Positions 25,290 to 33,088 of a stretch of 35,670 nucleotides of DNA are shown in pieces. The notes beneath the pieces were generated by a model. It worked only from the letters and a program-made list of their open reading frames with translations. It ran no database searches and was not told the DNA's origin. How positions within the stretch are numbered: position 1 is the stretch's first letter; every line of letters starts with the position of its first letter. Made by a program: the position numbers and the translations under genes. Source of the DNA: Betaproteobacteria bacterium (lineage in GTDB: Bacteria > Pseudomonadota > Gammaproteobacteria > Burkholderiales > SG8-39). The DNA lies in assembly GCA_005884455.1 (NCBI GenBank), contig VBCH01000226.1, positions 1-35,670 of the forward strand, given 5' to 3'.

Positions 25290-26735
25290 CTAGAGCTTTG
25301 CGTTCTTCGCCCCCGACGGCTCGGGGAGCACCGGGCGCCCCGGCCGCGTCAGGTTTTCCGGCCGCAGGATCTCGTCGAGCTGTTCCTTCGACAGGAGTTT
25401 CTTTTCCAGGACCAGGTCGTATACGGTCTTGCCGGTGGCAAGGGCCTCGCGCGCCACTTCGCTCGCGGCGGAGTAGCCGATATAGGGATTGAGCGCGGTG
25501 ACGAGGCCGATCGACTCCCGCACCGTCTTCGCCATGCGCTCGCGGTTCGCGGTGATGCCGGTCACGCAGCGCTCGCGCAGGGTGTCGCACCCGTTCCGCA
25601 GATGCATCAGGCTCTTGAACAGGCTGTGGGCGATGACGGGCTCGAAGGCGTTCAGCTGCAGCTGCCCCGCTTCCGCGGCAAAGCTCACCGTGACGTCGTT
25701 GCCGATGACCTCGAACGCTATCTGGTTCACGACCTCGGGGATGACCGGATTGACCTTGCCGGGCATGATCGAGGATCCCGCCTGCACCGGCGGCAGGTTG
25801 ATCTCGCCGAGGCCGGCGCGGGGACCCGAGGACAGCAGCCGCAGGTCGTTGCAGACCTTGGAGAGCTTCACCGCGATCCGTTTCAGCACGCCCGAGAGCT
25901 GCACGTAGGCGCCCGCGTCCTGCGTCGCTTCGACGAGATTCGGAGCGGTGACGAGCCGGATGCCGGTGATATCGGCGAGCTGCTGGCACACCAGCGCCGC
26001 GTACTCGGGGTGGGCGTTGATGCCGGTGCCGATCGCGGTCGCCCCCAGATTGATCTCGGTGATAAGCAGCGCCGCCTCCCTCAAGCGCTCCTCGTCCTCC
26101 TGCAGCATCACGGCATACGTGGACAGCTCCTGGCCGAGCGTCATCGGCACGGCGTCCTGGAGCTGCGTTCGCCCCATCTTGAGCACGTCGCCGAACTCGT
26201 GCGCCTTGGCCTCGAAGGCGCGGCGCAGCTCCTGCATGGCTGCGCCGAGGCGGTCGATCGCGAAATGCAGCGCCACCTTGACCGCAGTTGGGTAGACGTC
26301 GTTGGTGCTCTGGCTCATGTTGACGTCTTCGACCGGATGCAGATGCTGGTACCCGCCGCGCTTGTGGCCGAGCAGCTCGAGCGCGCGGTTGGCGATGACC
26401 TCGTTCGCGTTCATGTTGGTCGAAGTACCCGCCCCGCCCTGGACGACGTCCACGAGGAATTGATCGAGGAGCTCGCCTTCGCGGATCTCCTCGCAGGCCC
26501 GCGCGATCGCGCCGGCCTTGTCGTCCGGAAGCAATCCGAGGGCATTGTTCGCGAGCGCCGCCGCCTGCTTGACGCAGGCAAGCGCGCGCACGAGGTCCGG
26601 ATAAATGGAGATGGCAGTGCCCGTGATCCGGAAATTCTCCAGCGCGCGAAGCGTGTGGATTCCGTAATAGGCTTCGGCGGGGACAGCCCGGTCGCCGAGG
26701 AGATCGTGCTCGATGCGCGTCGCGACCTGGCTCAT
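25290..26735 (-). CDS. aspA: Aspartate ammonia-lyase (aspartase)
   Basis: A 481-residue enzyme of the fumarase/aspartase superfamily, forming fumarate and ammonia from L-aspartate as a cytoplasmic homotetramer. The signature GSSIMPGKVNP is at about 320-330; its serine loop supplies the catalytic base. Other superfamily blocks are GAGTSTNMNANEVIANRA and MSQSTNDVYPTA. The segment GRTQLQDAVPMTLGQE has Gln where fumarases have His, and length and N-terminus (RIEHDLLGDRAVPAEAYYGIHTLRA) also match aspartase. The ATG at 26735 has AAGGAG 8 bases upstream. It is divergent from the glutamate/aspartate transporter genes, which fits a catabolic role for imported aspartate. Confidence 0.93.
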   Translation of the reverse strand: MSQVATRIEHDLLGDRAVPAEAYYGIHTLRALENFRITGTAISIYPDLVRALACVKQAAALANNALGLLPDDKAGAIARACEEIREGELLDQFLVDVVQGGAGTSTNMNANEVIANRALELLGHKRGGYQHLHPVEDVNMSQSTNDVYPTAVKVALHFAIDRLGAAMQELRRAFEAKAHEFGDVLKMGRTQLQDAVPMTLGQELSTYAVMLQEDEERLREAALLITEINLGATAIGTGINAHPEYAALVCQQLADITGIRLVTAPNLVEATQDAGAYVQLSGVLKRIAVKLSKVCNDLRLLSSGPRAGLGEINLPPVQAGSSIMPGKVNPVIPEVVNQIAFEVIGNDVTVSFAAEAGQLQLNAFEPVIAHSLFKSLMHLRNGCDTLRERCVTGITANRERMAKTVRESIGLVTALNPYIGYSAASEVAREALATGKTVYDLVLEKKLLSKEQLDEILRPENLTRPGRPVLPEPSGAKNAKL

Positions 26736-26813
26736 GTCCCGCTCCTTCTCAGACAGAGACCGAATTCTAGTCCGCCCGAGGCGTTTTGCCGTGGCGCGGT
26801 CGACCCCTGCCGT

Positions 26814-26844
26814 TTGGACAAGGAACGGGGGACTCCCGTAGAAT
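26814..26844 (+). promoter_or_regulatory. Promoter for the gltIJKL operon
   Basis: In the 170-bp divergent gap between aspA and gltI, TTGGAC (26814-26819) and TAGAAT (26839-26844) form a sigma-70-like pair with a 19-bp spacer (18 if TGGACA is the -35). The -10 lies 61 bases before the ATG at 26906. On the other strand TAGAAT (26764-26769) is a possible -10 for aspA, with a weak -35. No longer palindrome stands out in the gap. Confidence 0.5.
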
Positions 26845-26905
26845 CGTGCAGCCTCGCCCACCCATGCACCCGCCGACTCGAACGACGGCCCACAAGGAGA
26901 CCGAC

Positions 26906-27808
26906 ATGACCCGACCGATCACGCTGATTCTTGCCGCCCTGGCTCTGGCCGTGGCAGTTCCCGCCGGGGCGCAGGAGGGCACTCTGAAAAAAATCAAGGA
27001 CAGCGGCTCGATCACCATCGGACACCGCGACGCCTCGATACCGTTCTCCTACTACGACGACAGGCAGCAGCCGGTCGGCTACGCCATGGACCTGTGCCTG
27101 CGCATCGCCGACGCGGTGAAGAGCGAGCTCAAGATGCCCAAGCTCGACGTCAAGTACCAGCTCGTCACTTCAGCGAACCGCATCCCGCTGATGGCGAACG
27201 GCACGATCGACCTGGAGTGCGGCTCGACCACCAACAACCTCGCGCGCCAGGAACAGGTGTGGTTCACGATCACGCACTTCGTCACCGCCAACCGCTGGAT
27301 CGCGAAGAAGTCCGCGAACCTCAAGACGCTGCAGGACTTGAAAGGCAAGACCGTCGTTTCCACGGCCGGCACCACCAACATCAAGGGGATCACCGAGATC
27401 AACGCCGCGCAGAATCTCGGCATGAACATCATCTCGGCGAACGGCCATCCCGAGGCCTTCCAGATGGTCGAGACCGGCCGCGCGGCTGCCTTCGTGATGG
27501 ACGACATCCTGCTCTACAGCCTGGCCGCGCAGTCGCGCAACCCGGGCGACTACGCCATCTCGACGGAAGCGACTTCGGTCGAGCCTTACGGCATCATGCT
27601 GCGCAAGGACGATGCGGCGTTCAAGAAGGTGGTCAATGCGGCCATGACCAACATCTACAAGTCAGGGCAGATCAACGCGATCTACGAGAAGTGGTTCCAG
27701 AAGCCGGTGCCCCCGAAGGGCATCAACCTGAACATCCCGATGAGCGATCAGTTCAAGAAAGTGGTCGCGAATCCGACCGATTCAGGAGACCCGGCAGCTT
27801 ACAAGTAA
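26906..27808 (+). CDS. gltI: Glutamate/aspartate ABC transporter periplasmic binding protein
   Basis: A 300-residue solute-binding protein of the polar amino-acid family 3. The signal peptide covers residues 1-23 (LILAALALAVAVPAGAQ). The mature part starts GTLKKIKDSGSITIGHRDASIPFSYYDD and includes GYAMDLCLRIADAV, the ligand-contact segment LECGSTTNNLARQEQVWFT, and LKGKTVVSTAGTTNIKGI. These match the GltI/BztA group that binds glutamate and aspartate. AAGGAGA is 8 bases before the ATG. It is the first gene of a four-gene operon with two permeases and an ATPase. Asp/Glu specificity is inferred from similarity and from the adjoining aspartase. Confidence 0.92.
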   Translation: MTRPITLILAALALAVAVPAGAQEGTLKKIKDSGSITIGHRDASIPFSYYDDRQQPVGYAMDLCLRIADAVKSELKMPKLDVKYQLVTSANRIPLMANGTIDLECGSTTNNLARQEQVWFTITHFVTANRWIAKKSANLKTLQDLKGKTVVSTAGTTNIKGITEINAAQNLGMNIISANGHPEAFQMVETGRAAAFVMDDILLYSLAAQSRNPGDYAISTEATSVEPYGIMLRKDDAAFKKVVNAAMTNIYKSGQINAIYEKWFQKPVPPKGINLNIPMSDQFKKVVANPTDSGDPAAYK

Positions 27809-27845
27809 AGGCAAGCAGCTTCCGTAGTTTTGCGTCGGGGGAGGC

Positions 27846-28604
27846 GTGAACTACAACTGGCACTGGAAGGTCCTGCTCGAGACCGAGCCGGGTGGTACGG
27901 GAACCTATCTTCATTACCTGATCGTCGGCCTTGGCTGGACTCTCGCCACCGCTCTCGCAGCCTGGGTGATCGCGCTTGCGATCGGCGCGCTGGTCGGAAC
28001 GCTGCGCACCACGCCCATCAAGTGGGTGGTGCGCGCGGGGAACCTGTACGTCGAGATCTTCCGCAACGTGCCTCTCATCGTGCAGATGTTCCTCTGGTTT
28101 TTTGTCTTTCCCGAATTTCTTCCGAAGGCGCTCGGCGACTGGATCAAGCAGATGCCGCCGCCCTGGGCCTCGTACATACCCGCGGTGCTGTGCCTCGGCA
28201 TCTTTACCTCCGTGCGCGTCGCCGAACAGGTCCGCGCCGGGATCAATTCCCTGCCGCGCGGCCAGCGCATGGCCGGCACCGCGATGGGGCTGACCGAAGC
28301 GCAGGCCTACCGTTACGTCATCCTGCCCCAAGCCTTCCGCATCATCCTCCCGCCGCTCACCTCCGAGTTCATGAACGTCATCAAGAACTCGTCGGTCGCG
28401 CTGACGATCGGGCTCCTCGAGCTCACCGGGCGCGCGCGGGCGATGCAGGAGTTCAGCTTCAGGGTGTTCGAAGCGTTCACCGCGGCGACGGTGATCTATC
28501 TCCTTACCAACCTGATCGTGGTCCTCGCGATGAGGGCCCTCGAGAAAAAAGTGCGCGTGCCCGGCCTGATCGCCGCCGCCGGCGCTCCCCAAGCCGGCCA
28601 CTGA
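27846..28604 (+). CDS. gltJ: Glutamate/aspartate ABC transporter permease GltJ
   Basis: A 252-residue inner-membrane permease of the His/Glu/Gln/Arg family. Five or so helices are visible (LGWTLATALAAWVIALAIGALVGTL, VPLIVQMFLWFFVFPEFLP, IPAVLCLGIFTSVRVAEQV). The ATPase-coupling EAA-type loop is GINSLPRGQRMAGTAMGLTEAQAYRYVILPQAFRIILPPL. The N-terminus MNYNWHWKVL resembles GltJ. The start is GTG at 27846, with GGGGGAGG immediately upstream. A 14-bp-arm hairpin lies between it and gltK. Confidence 0.93.
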   Translation: MNYNWHWKVLLETEPGGTGTYLHYLIVGLGWTLATALAAWVIALAIGALVGTLRTTPIKWVVRAGNLYVEIFRNVPLIVQMFLWFFVFPEFLPKALGDWIKQMPPPWASYIPAVLCLGIFTSVRVAEQVRAGINSLPRGQRMAGTAMGLTEAQAYRYVILPQAFRIILPPLTSEFMNVIKNSSVALTIGLLELTGRARAMQEFSFRVFEAFTAATVIYLLTNLIVVLAMRALEKKVRVPGLIAAAGAPQAGH

Positions 28605-28622
28605 AAATGCAGAACCTACGAT

Positions 28623-28657
28623 GCGTTGCAGCGCAGAAACTGCCTGCGCAGCAACGC
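28623..28657 (+). other. Strong intergenic hairpin between gltJ and gltK
   Basis: Arms at 28623-28636 and 28644-28657 are 14 bases each, complementary except for one A-A mismatch, with a 7-base loop. There is no run of T after it, so it is not a typical terminator. Lying inside an operon between two permease genes, it may stabilise the upstream message or lower expression of the downstream genes. It ends 17 bases before the gltK ATG. Confidence 0.7.
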
Positions 28658-28674
28658 GAGGATTAAAGAAAGCA

Positions 28675-29367
28675 ATGGTTTCAGGATTTGATTTCGATGT
28701 AATCCAGCGCTCCTGGGGCTATCTCTTCCGGGAGGGCATGACTTTCACGCTGACACTCACGGCGCTCGCGATGGCCGGCGGCATCGTGTTCGGTACCCTG
28801 CTCGCCATGATGCGGCTCTCCAGCATGAAGCCCGTGTCCATGCTCGCTGGCGCCTACGTCAACCTGATGCGCTCGATCCCGCTGGTGCTGGTGATCTTCT
28901 GGTTTTTCTTCCTGGTGCCGTACATCGGCGCTTGGGTGATCGGCGCCAAGGAGCCGATCAAGGTCGGCGCCTTCTGGTCGGCGGCGATCACCTTCACCAT
29001 GTTCGAGGCCGCGTACTACTGCGAGATCATGCGCGCCGGCATCCAGTCGATCCCGCGCGGCCAGGTGTGGTCGGGATACGCGCTCGGCCTGGACTACTGG
29101 CAGACCATGGCGCGGATCGTCCTGCCGCAGGCGTTCCGCAACATGCTGCCGGTGCTGCTCACCCAGACCATCATCCTGTTCCAGGACACCTCGCTCGTGT
29201 ACGTGATCTCGGCCACCGACTTTCTCGGCGCCGCCGCGAAAGTCGCGAACCGCGACTACCGCCTGGTGGAGATGTACAGCTTCGTGGCCGTGGTGTATTT
29301 CGCCGTTTCGTACGGACTGTCGGCCCTGGTCAGGCGGCTCCAGGAGCGCATCGCAATCATCAAGTAG
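28675..29367 (+). CDS. gltK: Glutamate/aspartate ABC transporter permease GltK
   Basis: A 230-residue permease of the same family as GltJ, its likely heterodimer partner. Helices are at about 18-45 (MTFTLTLTALAMAGGIVFGTLLAMM) and 62-85 (IPLVLVIFWFFFLVPYIGAWVIG), with further helices towards the C-terminus. The EAA-type loop is GIQSIPRGQVWSGYALGLDYWQTMARIVLPQAFRNMLPVLL. The ATG at 28675 gives the GltK-like N-terminus (FDFDVIQRSWGYLFREG); an ATG at 28621 in the same frame falls at the edge of the hairpin and adds residues without homology. Six bases separate it from gltL. Confidence 0.93.
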   Translation: MVSGFDFDVIQRSWGYLFREGMTFTLTLTALAMAGGIVFGTLLAMMRLSSMKPVSMLAGAYVNLMRSIPLVLVIFWFFFLVPYIGAWVIGAKEPIKVGAFWSAAITFTMFEAAYYCEIMRAGIQSIPRGQVWSGYALGLDYWQTMARIVLPQAFRNMLPVLLTQTIILFQDTSLVYVISATDFLGAAAKVANRDYRLVEMYSFVAVVYFAVSYGLSALVRRLQERIAIIK

Positions 29368-29373
29368 GGACCC

Positions 29374-30102
29374 ATGATCTCAATCAAGAACGTCAGCAAA
29401 TGGTATGGCAGCCTTCAGGTGCTCACCCGTTGCTCGACCGAGGTGAAAAAAGGCGAGGTGGTGGTCGTTTGCGGCCCTTCGGGCAGCGGAAAATCGACCT
29501 TCATCAAATGCGTCAACGGCCTGGAGCCGTTCCAGGAGGGCGAGATCATCGTGGACGGCATTTCGGTCAACGACCCGGGAACCGACCTGCCGAAGCTGCG
29601 CGCGAGAATCGGCATGGTGTTCCAGAACTTCGAGCTTTTCCCGCACATGAGCGTCACGCGGAACCTGACGCTGGCGCAGACGAAAGTGCTCGGCCGCAGT
29701 CTCGAGGAGGCGACGCGCAAGGGACTCGCGCTGCTCGAGCGCGTGGGACTCTCCGCGCACAAGGACAAGTATCCCGGCCAGCTCTCCGGGGGCCAGCAGC
29801 AGCGCGTTGCGATCGCGCGAGCGCTCGCCATGGATCCGATCGCGATGCTGTTCGACGAGCCGACCTCGGCGCTCGACCCTGAGATGATCAACGAGGTGCT
29901 CGACGTCATGGTCGCCCTTGCCAAGGAGGGCATGACCATGATGGTGGTGACGCACGAGATGGGCTTCGCCCGCAGCGTCGCGCACCGCGTCGTCTTCATG
30001 GACCGCGGCGAGATCGTCGAGGACGCCCTGAAGGACGACTTTTTCGGAAAGCCGCGCTCGGAGCGCGCTCAGCTGTTCCTGTCCAAGATTCTGCACCACT
30101 GA
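29374..30102 (+). CDS. gltL: Glutamate/aspartate ABC transporter ATPase GltL
   Basis: A 242-residue ABC ATPase that powers the GltJK permease. Walker A is GPSGSGKST (34-42), the Q-loop lies in GMVFQNFELFPHMSV, the signature is LSGGQQQR, Walker B is AMLFDEPTSALDP, and the switch histidine is in VVTHEMGFA. All are intact and the length is normal for GlnQ/GltL proteins. It is the last transporter gene; the next gene starts 21 bp later and may be co-transcribed, with its ribosome site inside a small hairpin. Confidence 0.95.
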   Translation: MISIKNVSKWYGSLQVLTRCSTEVKKGEVVVVCGPSGSGKSTFIKCVNGLEPFQEGEIIVDGISVNDPGTDLPKLRARIGMVFQNFELFPHMSVTRNLTLAQTKVLGRSLEEATRKGLALLERVGLSAHKDKYPGQLSGGQQQRVAIARALAMDPIAMLFDEPTSALDPEMINEVLDVMVALAKEGMTMMVVTHEMGFARSVAHRVVFMDRGEIVEDALKDDFFGKPRSERAQLFLSKILHH

Positions 30103-30120
30103 CCCTCTCCTTTCGGAGGG
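30103..30120 (+). promoter_or_regulatory. Small hairpin containing the ribosome site of the next gene
   Basis: CCCTCT pairs with GGAGGG around a six-base loop (one G-T pair included), directly after the gltL stop. GGAGGG (30115-30120) is also the Shine-Dalgarno sequence for the ATG at 30124. Folding would mask it, so ribosomes finishing gltL may be needed to open it. Confidence 0.5.
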
Positions 30121-30123
30121 ACC

Positions 30124-33075
30124 ATGCCCGACCGGAACGTCAAGCTCCTGTTCGCCCTGTTCGCCCTGTCGGGCTTTACCGGGCTCATATACGAATCCGT
30201 CTGGTCGCACTACCTGAAGCTCTTCCTCGGCGCGGCGGCGTTCGCCCAGTCGTTCGTGCTCGCCGCTTTCATGGGCGGAATGGCGCTCGGGGCGTGGCTC
30301 GCGAGCCGCTGGAGCACGCGATTGAAGAACCTGCTCGCCGCCTACGGCTGGATCGAGGCTGCGATAGGCGTGGCGGCGCTGATATTCCACGAGTCGTTCC
30401 TGCTGCTGACGCAGTTTTCGCTCGACCGGGTCCTGCCGGCGCTCGGTTCCCCGGAGGCGGTCGAGATCTACAAATATTCGCTGTGCGCGGTATTGATCGT
30501 GCCGCAGACGCTCCTGCTCGGCATGACCTTTCCGCTCCTCTCGGGAGCGGTGATCCGCCGCGGGCCCGAGGCGAGCGGCCATCATCTGGCGATGCTCTAC
30601 TTCACCAACTCGATCGGCGCGGCCGCCGGAGCGCTGGCCGCCGCGTTCCTGCTGATCGGCTGGCTCGGAATGCCGGGCACGATGCGGTTCGCGGGAGCGC
30701 TCAACCTTGCGCTCGCCGCGGCGGTCCTCGCCATTGCACGCCTGGGCGAACCTGCCGCCGTCGCCGCGGCATCCTCCGGCGGTTCGATGCCGTCCGGGAG
30801 CTCCGTCGTTCGTTTGTTTCTCGCAGCAGCCTTCGTCACCGGTCTTGCCTCGTTCATCTACGAGATCGTCTGGATCAGAATGTTGTCGCTGGTGCTCGGC
30901 TCCTCGTTCCACGCATTCGAGCTGATGCTTTCGGCATTCATCACCGGTCTCGCGCTCGGCGGCCTGTGGATCCGCCGCCGCATCGACCGGCTCGCCGACC
31001 CGGTGCGCTTCGCCGGCCTCGTGCAGGTCATCATGGGCCTCGCCGCGCTCGCCACGATATTCGTCTATCACTGGACATTCGACTGGATGGCGTGGGCGCT
31101 CGGCGTGCTCCAGCGCAACGACAGCGCCTACCCGCTGTTCAACCTGTTCGGCCACGCGCTGGCGTTCGCGGTGATGCTGCCCGCGACTTTCCTCGCCGGA
31201 ATGACCTTGCCGCTATTCACGCACGTGCTGTTGCGCGGCGAGCGCGGCGAGCGCGCCATCGGCCAGGTGTACGCCGCGAACACGCTCGGCGCCATCGCCG
31301 GCGTGCTGCTCGCCGTGCATGTACTGATGCCCGCCATCGGGCTCAAGCTCGCCATGGTGGCCGGTGCCGCAATCGACATACTGCTCGGCGCCTGGATGCT
31401 GCGCTACTCGCAGGCGGCATCGCGGCGCATCCATGCGTTCGCCGCAATCATCGTCGGAATGCTCGCCGCGACCGCAACGGCGCGCGCCGCGATCCTGGAG
31501 CCCGAGCGCCTTTCCTCCGGGGTCTTCCGCCACGGCCAGGCTGCGCCAGACTTCGGCCCGGTGCTCTTCTACCGCGACGGCAAGACGGCATCGGTCGCGG
31601 TGCGAGGCAGGGACGGCGCCCTGTCGATCGTGACCAACGGCAAATCGGACGCAGAGATTCGCCTCGACGCGAATCAGCGACCGACACAGGACGAGTACAC
31701 CATGACCCTGCTCGGGGCGCTGCCCCTGCTCATCAAGCCGGACGCGAAAACTTTCGCCAATATCGGCTGGGGTTCGGGCCTGAGCGTCGAGGTCGTGCTC
31801 TCGCACAGGGGCCCCGCGGTGGTCGATACCGTCGAGATCGAGCCGGCCATGGTCGCCGGAGCGCGCTCGTTCTCTCCCCGGGTCGACCGCGCCTACCGCG
31901 ACGCGCGCAGCAATGTGTACTTCGAGGATGCGAAGAGTTATTTCGCCCGGCACCGGAAACGCTACGATGTGATCACGTCCGAACCTTCCAATCCCTGGGT
32001 CAACGGCGTCGCTGGCCTCTTCACCGCCGAGTTCTATCGGGACACCAGGCGCTACCTCGCTCCGGGAGGCCTGTTCGTGCAGTGGCTGCACGTCTACGAA
32101 TTCAACGACCGGCTGCTCGGCTCCATCGTTTCGGCACTCGGCGAAAATTTCTCGGACTACGAAATCTACGAATCGAATCCCGGCGACCTCCTGGTCATCG
32201 CGGTCGCAGAAGGCCGGGTGCCGCGCCCGGGCCCGCTGCCCCAAAAGGAAGAGTCGTTCATAGGGCAACTCCGCCGGATCGGCGTCACGCGCTCCGAGGA
32301 GATCGCCGTGCGCAGTCTCGGCACCAAGGAGCAGATCGGGCCGTTGTTCGCCGCGCTCGGTGCGCCGGTCAATTCGGACTTTCACCCCTTGGTGCAGCTC
32401 GAAGCTCCGCGGAGCCGTTTCGATGGAAGCATGGCGCGGGCGGTTCAGGAGCTCGCCGCCACGCCGCTGCCGATTCTCGAGATGACCGGCGGCACGCAAG
32501 AGGTGTACCTCAAGCAGCCGGTCCCCGACTACGTGTCCTCGCTCCAACTGCGGGTCCAGTCGGCGGCCGTGGAGATTGCGCGCGTGCTCGCCGACCGCTC
32601 GGCCGATCCTCTGCGCTCCGGCGAAACCGCGGCGATCACTATCCTTCTTGCGTTGAAGCACCCCGCCGCGCTGTGCGGGGACCAGCCGCCGAAGGCGGCC
32701 CTCGAGCTTCTGCATCGCGCCGGCGAGGTCACCCTTGCCCATCTGGCACCGGAGAGGCGGCGCGCGCTCTGGGTCGAGCGCAAGTGGCTGGACTGCACGC
32801 CCCGCTCGTCCGACGTCCGCGACAGGCTTGAGCTGTACGGCGCGATCGCGGCGCGCGACCCGCATGCGATGCTTGCGCGCGCCCGCGCGCTGCTCGCGGG
32901 ACCGGCCCAAGGCGGGGACGAATGGGGCCGCTTCCTGCTCGGCACCGCCATGCTCGGCGCGTACGCCGCCGGCGAGCATGAGGAAGGTCGGCGGCTCTGG
33001 AAAACCTACGGGAGCACATTCTACCCGCGCGGCGAGATCCCTCCGTACATGGTGTACCTCACCAACCTGCAGTGA
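30124..33075 (+). CDS. Membrane protein fused to a spermidine-synthase-like domain
   Basis: A 983-residue protein of the fused membrane/spermidine-synthase-like type. Residues 1 to about 460 are hydrophobic, with a dozen or more helices in two similar halves; each begins with an F-x-(S/A)-G-F/L-x-x-x-I-Y-E-x-V-W motif (LSGFTGLIYESVWSHYLKL near 15 and GLASFIYEIVWIRMLSLVLG near 240). Residues about 470-700 resemble the SpeE Rossmann fold (FANIGWGSGLSVEV, VDTVEIEPAMV, NVYFEDAKSYFA, YDVITSEPSNPWVNG). The catalytic aspartate segment of true spermidine synthases (D-S-x-D-P) is replaced by SEPSNPW, so polyamine synthesis is doubtful. A helical C-terminus of about 280 residues has no family I recognise. 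It follows gltL by 21 bp. Confidence 0.85.
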   Translation: MPDRNVKLLFALFALSGFTGLIYESVWSHYLKLFLGAAAFAQSFVLAAFMGGMALGAWLASRWSTRLKNLLAAYGWIEAAIGVAALIFHESFLLLTQFSLDRVLPALGSPEAVEIYKYSLCAVLIVPQTLLLGMTFPLLSGAVIRRGPEASGHHLAMLYFTNSIGAAAGALAAAFLLIGWLGMPGTMRFAGALNLALAAAVLAIARLGEPAAVAAASSGGSMPSGSSVVRLFLAAAFVTGLASFIYEIVWIRMLSLVLGSSFHAFELMLSAFITGLALGGLWIRRRIDRLADPVRFAGLVQVIMGLAALATIFVYHWTFDWMAWALGVLQRNDSAYPLFNLFGHALAFAVMLPATFLAGMTLPLFTHVLLRGERGERAIGQVYAANTLGAIAGVLLAVHVLMPAIGLKLAMVAGAAIDILLGAWMLRYSQAASRRIHAFAAIIVGMLAATATARAAILEPERLSSGVFRHGQAAPDFGPVLFYRDGKTASVAVRGRDGALSIVTNGKSDAEIRLDANQRPTQDEYTMTLLGALPLLIKPDAKTFANIGWGSGLSVEVVLSHRGPAVVDTVEIEPAMVAGARSFSPRVDRAYRDARSNVYFEDAKSYFARHRKRYDVITSEPSNPWVNGVAGLFTAEFYRDTRRYLAPGGLFVQWLHVYEFNDRLLGSIVSALGENFSDYEIYESNPGDLLVIAVAEGRVPRPGPLPQKEESFIGQLRRIGVTRSEEIAVRSLGTKEQIGPLFAALGAPVNSDFHPLVQLEAPRSRFDGSMARAVQELAATPLPILEMTGGTQEVYLKQPVPDYVSSLQLRVQSAAVEIARVLADRSADPLRSGETAAITILLALKHPAALCGDQPPKAALELLHRAGEVTLAHLAPERRRALWVERKWLDCTPRSSDVRDRLELYGAIAARDPHAMLARARALLAGPAQGGDEWGRFLLGTAMLGAYAAGEHEEGRRLWKTYGSTFYPRGEIPPYMVYLTNLQ

Positions 33076-33088
33076 GCTGCGGGCGGCT

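Noticed and set aside
30124-33075. Annotation as spermidine synthase speE
   Set aside because: The catalytic aspartate segment is replaced by SEPSNPW and the protein is three times the normal size, so the symbol is not justified.
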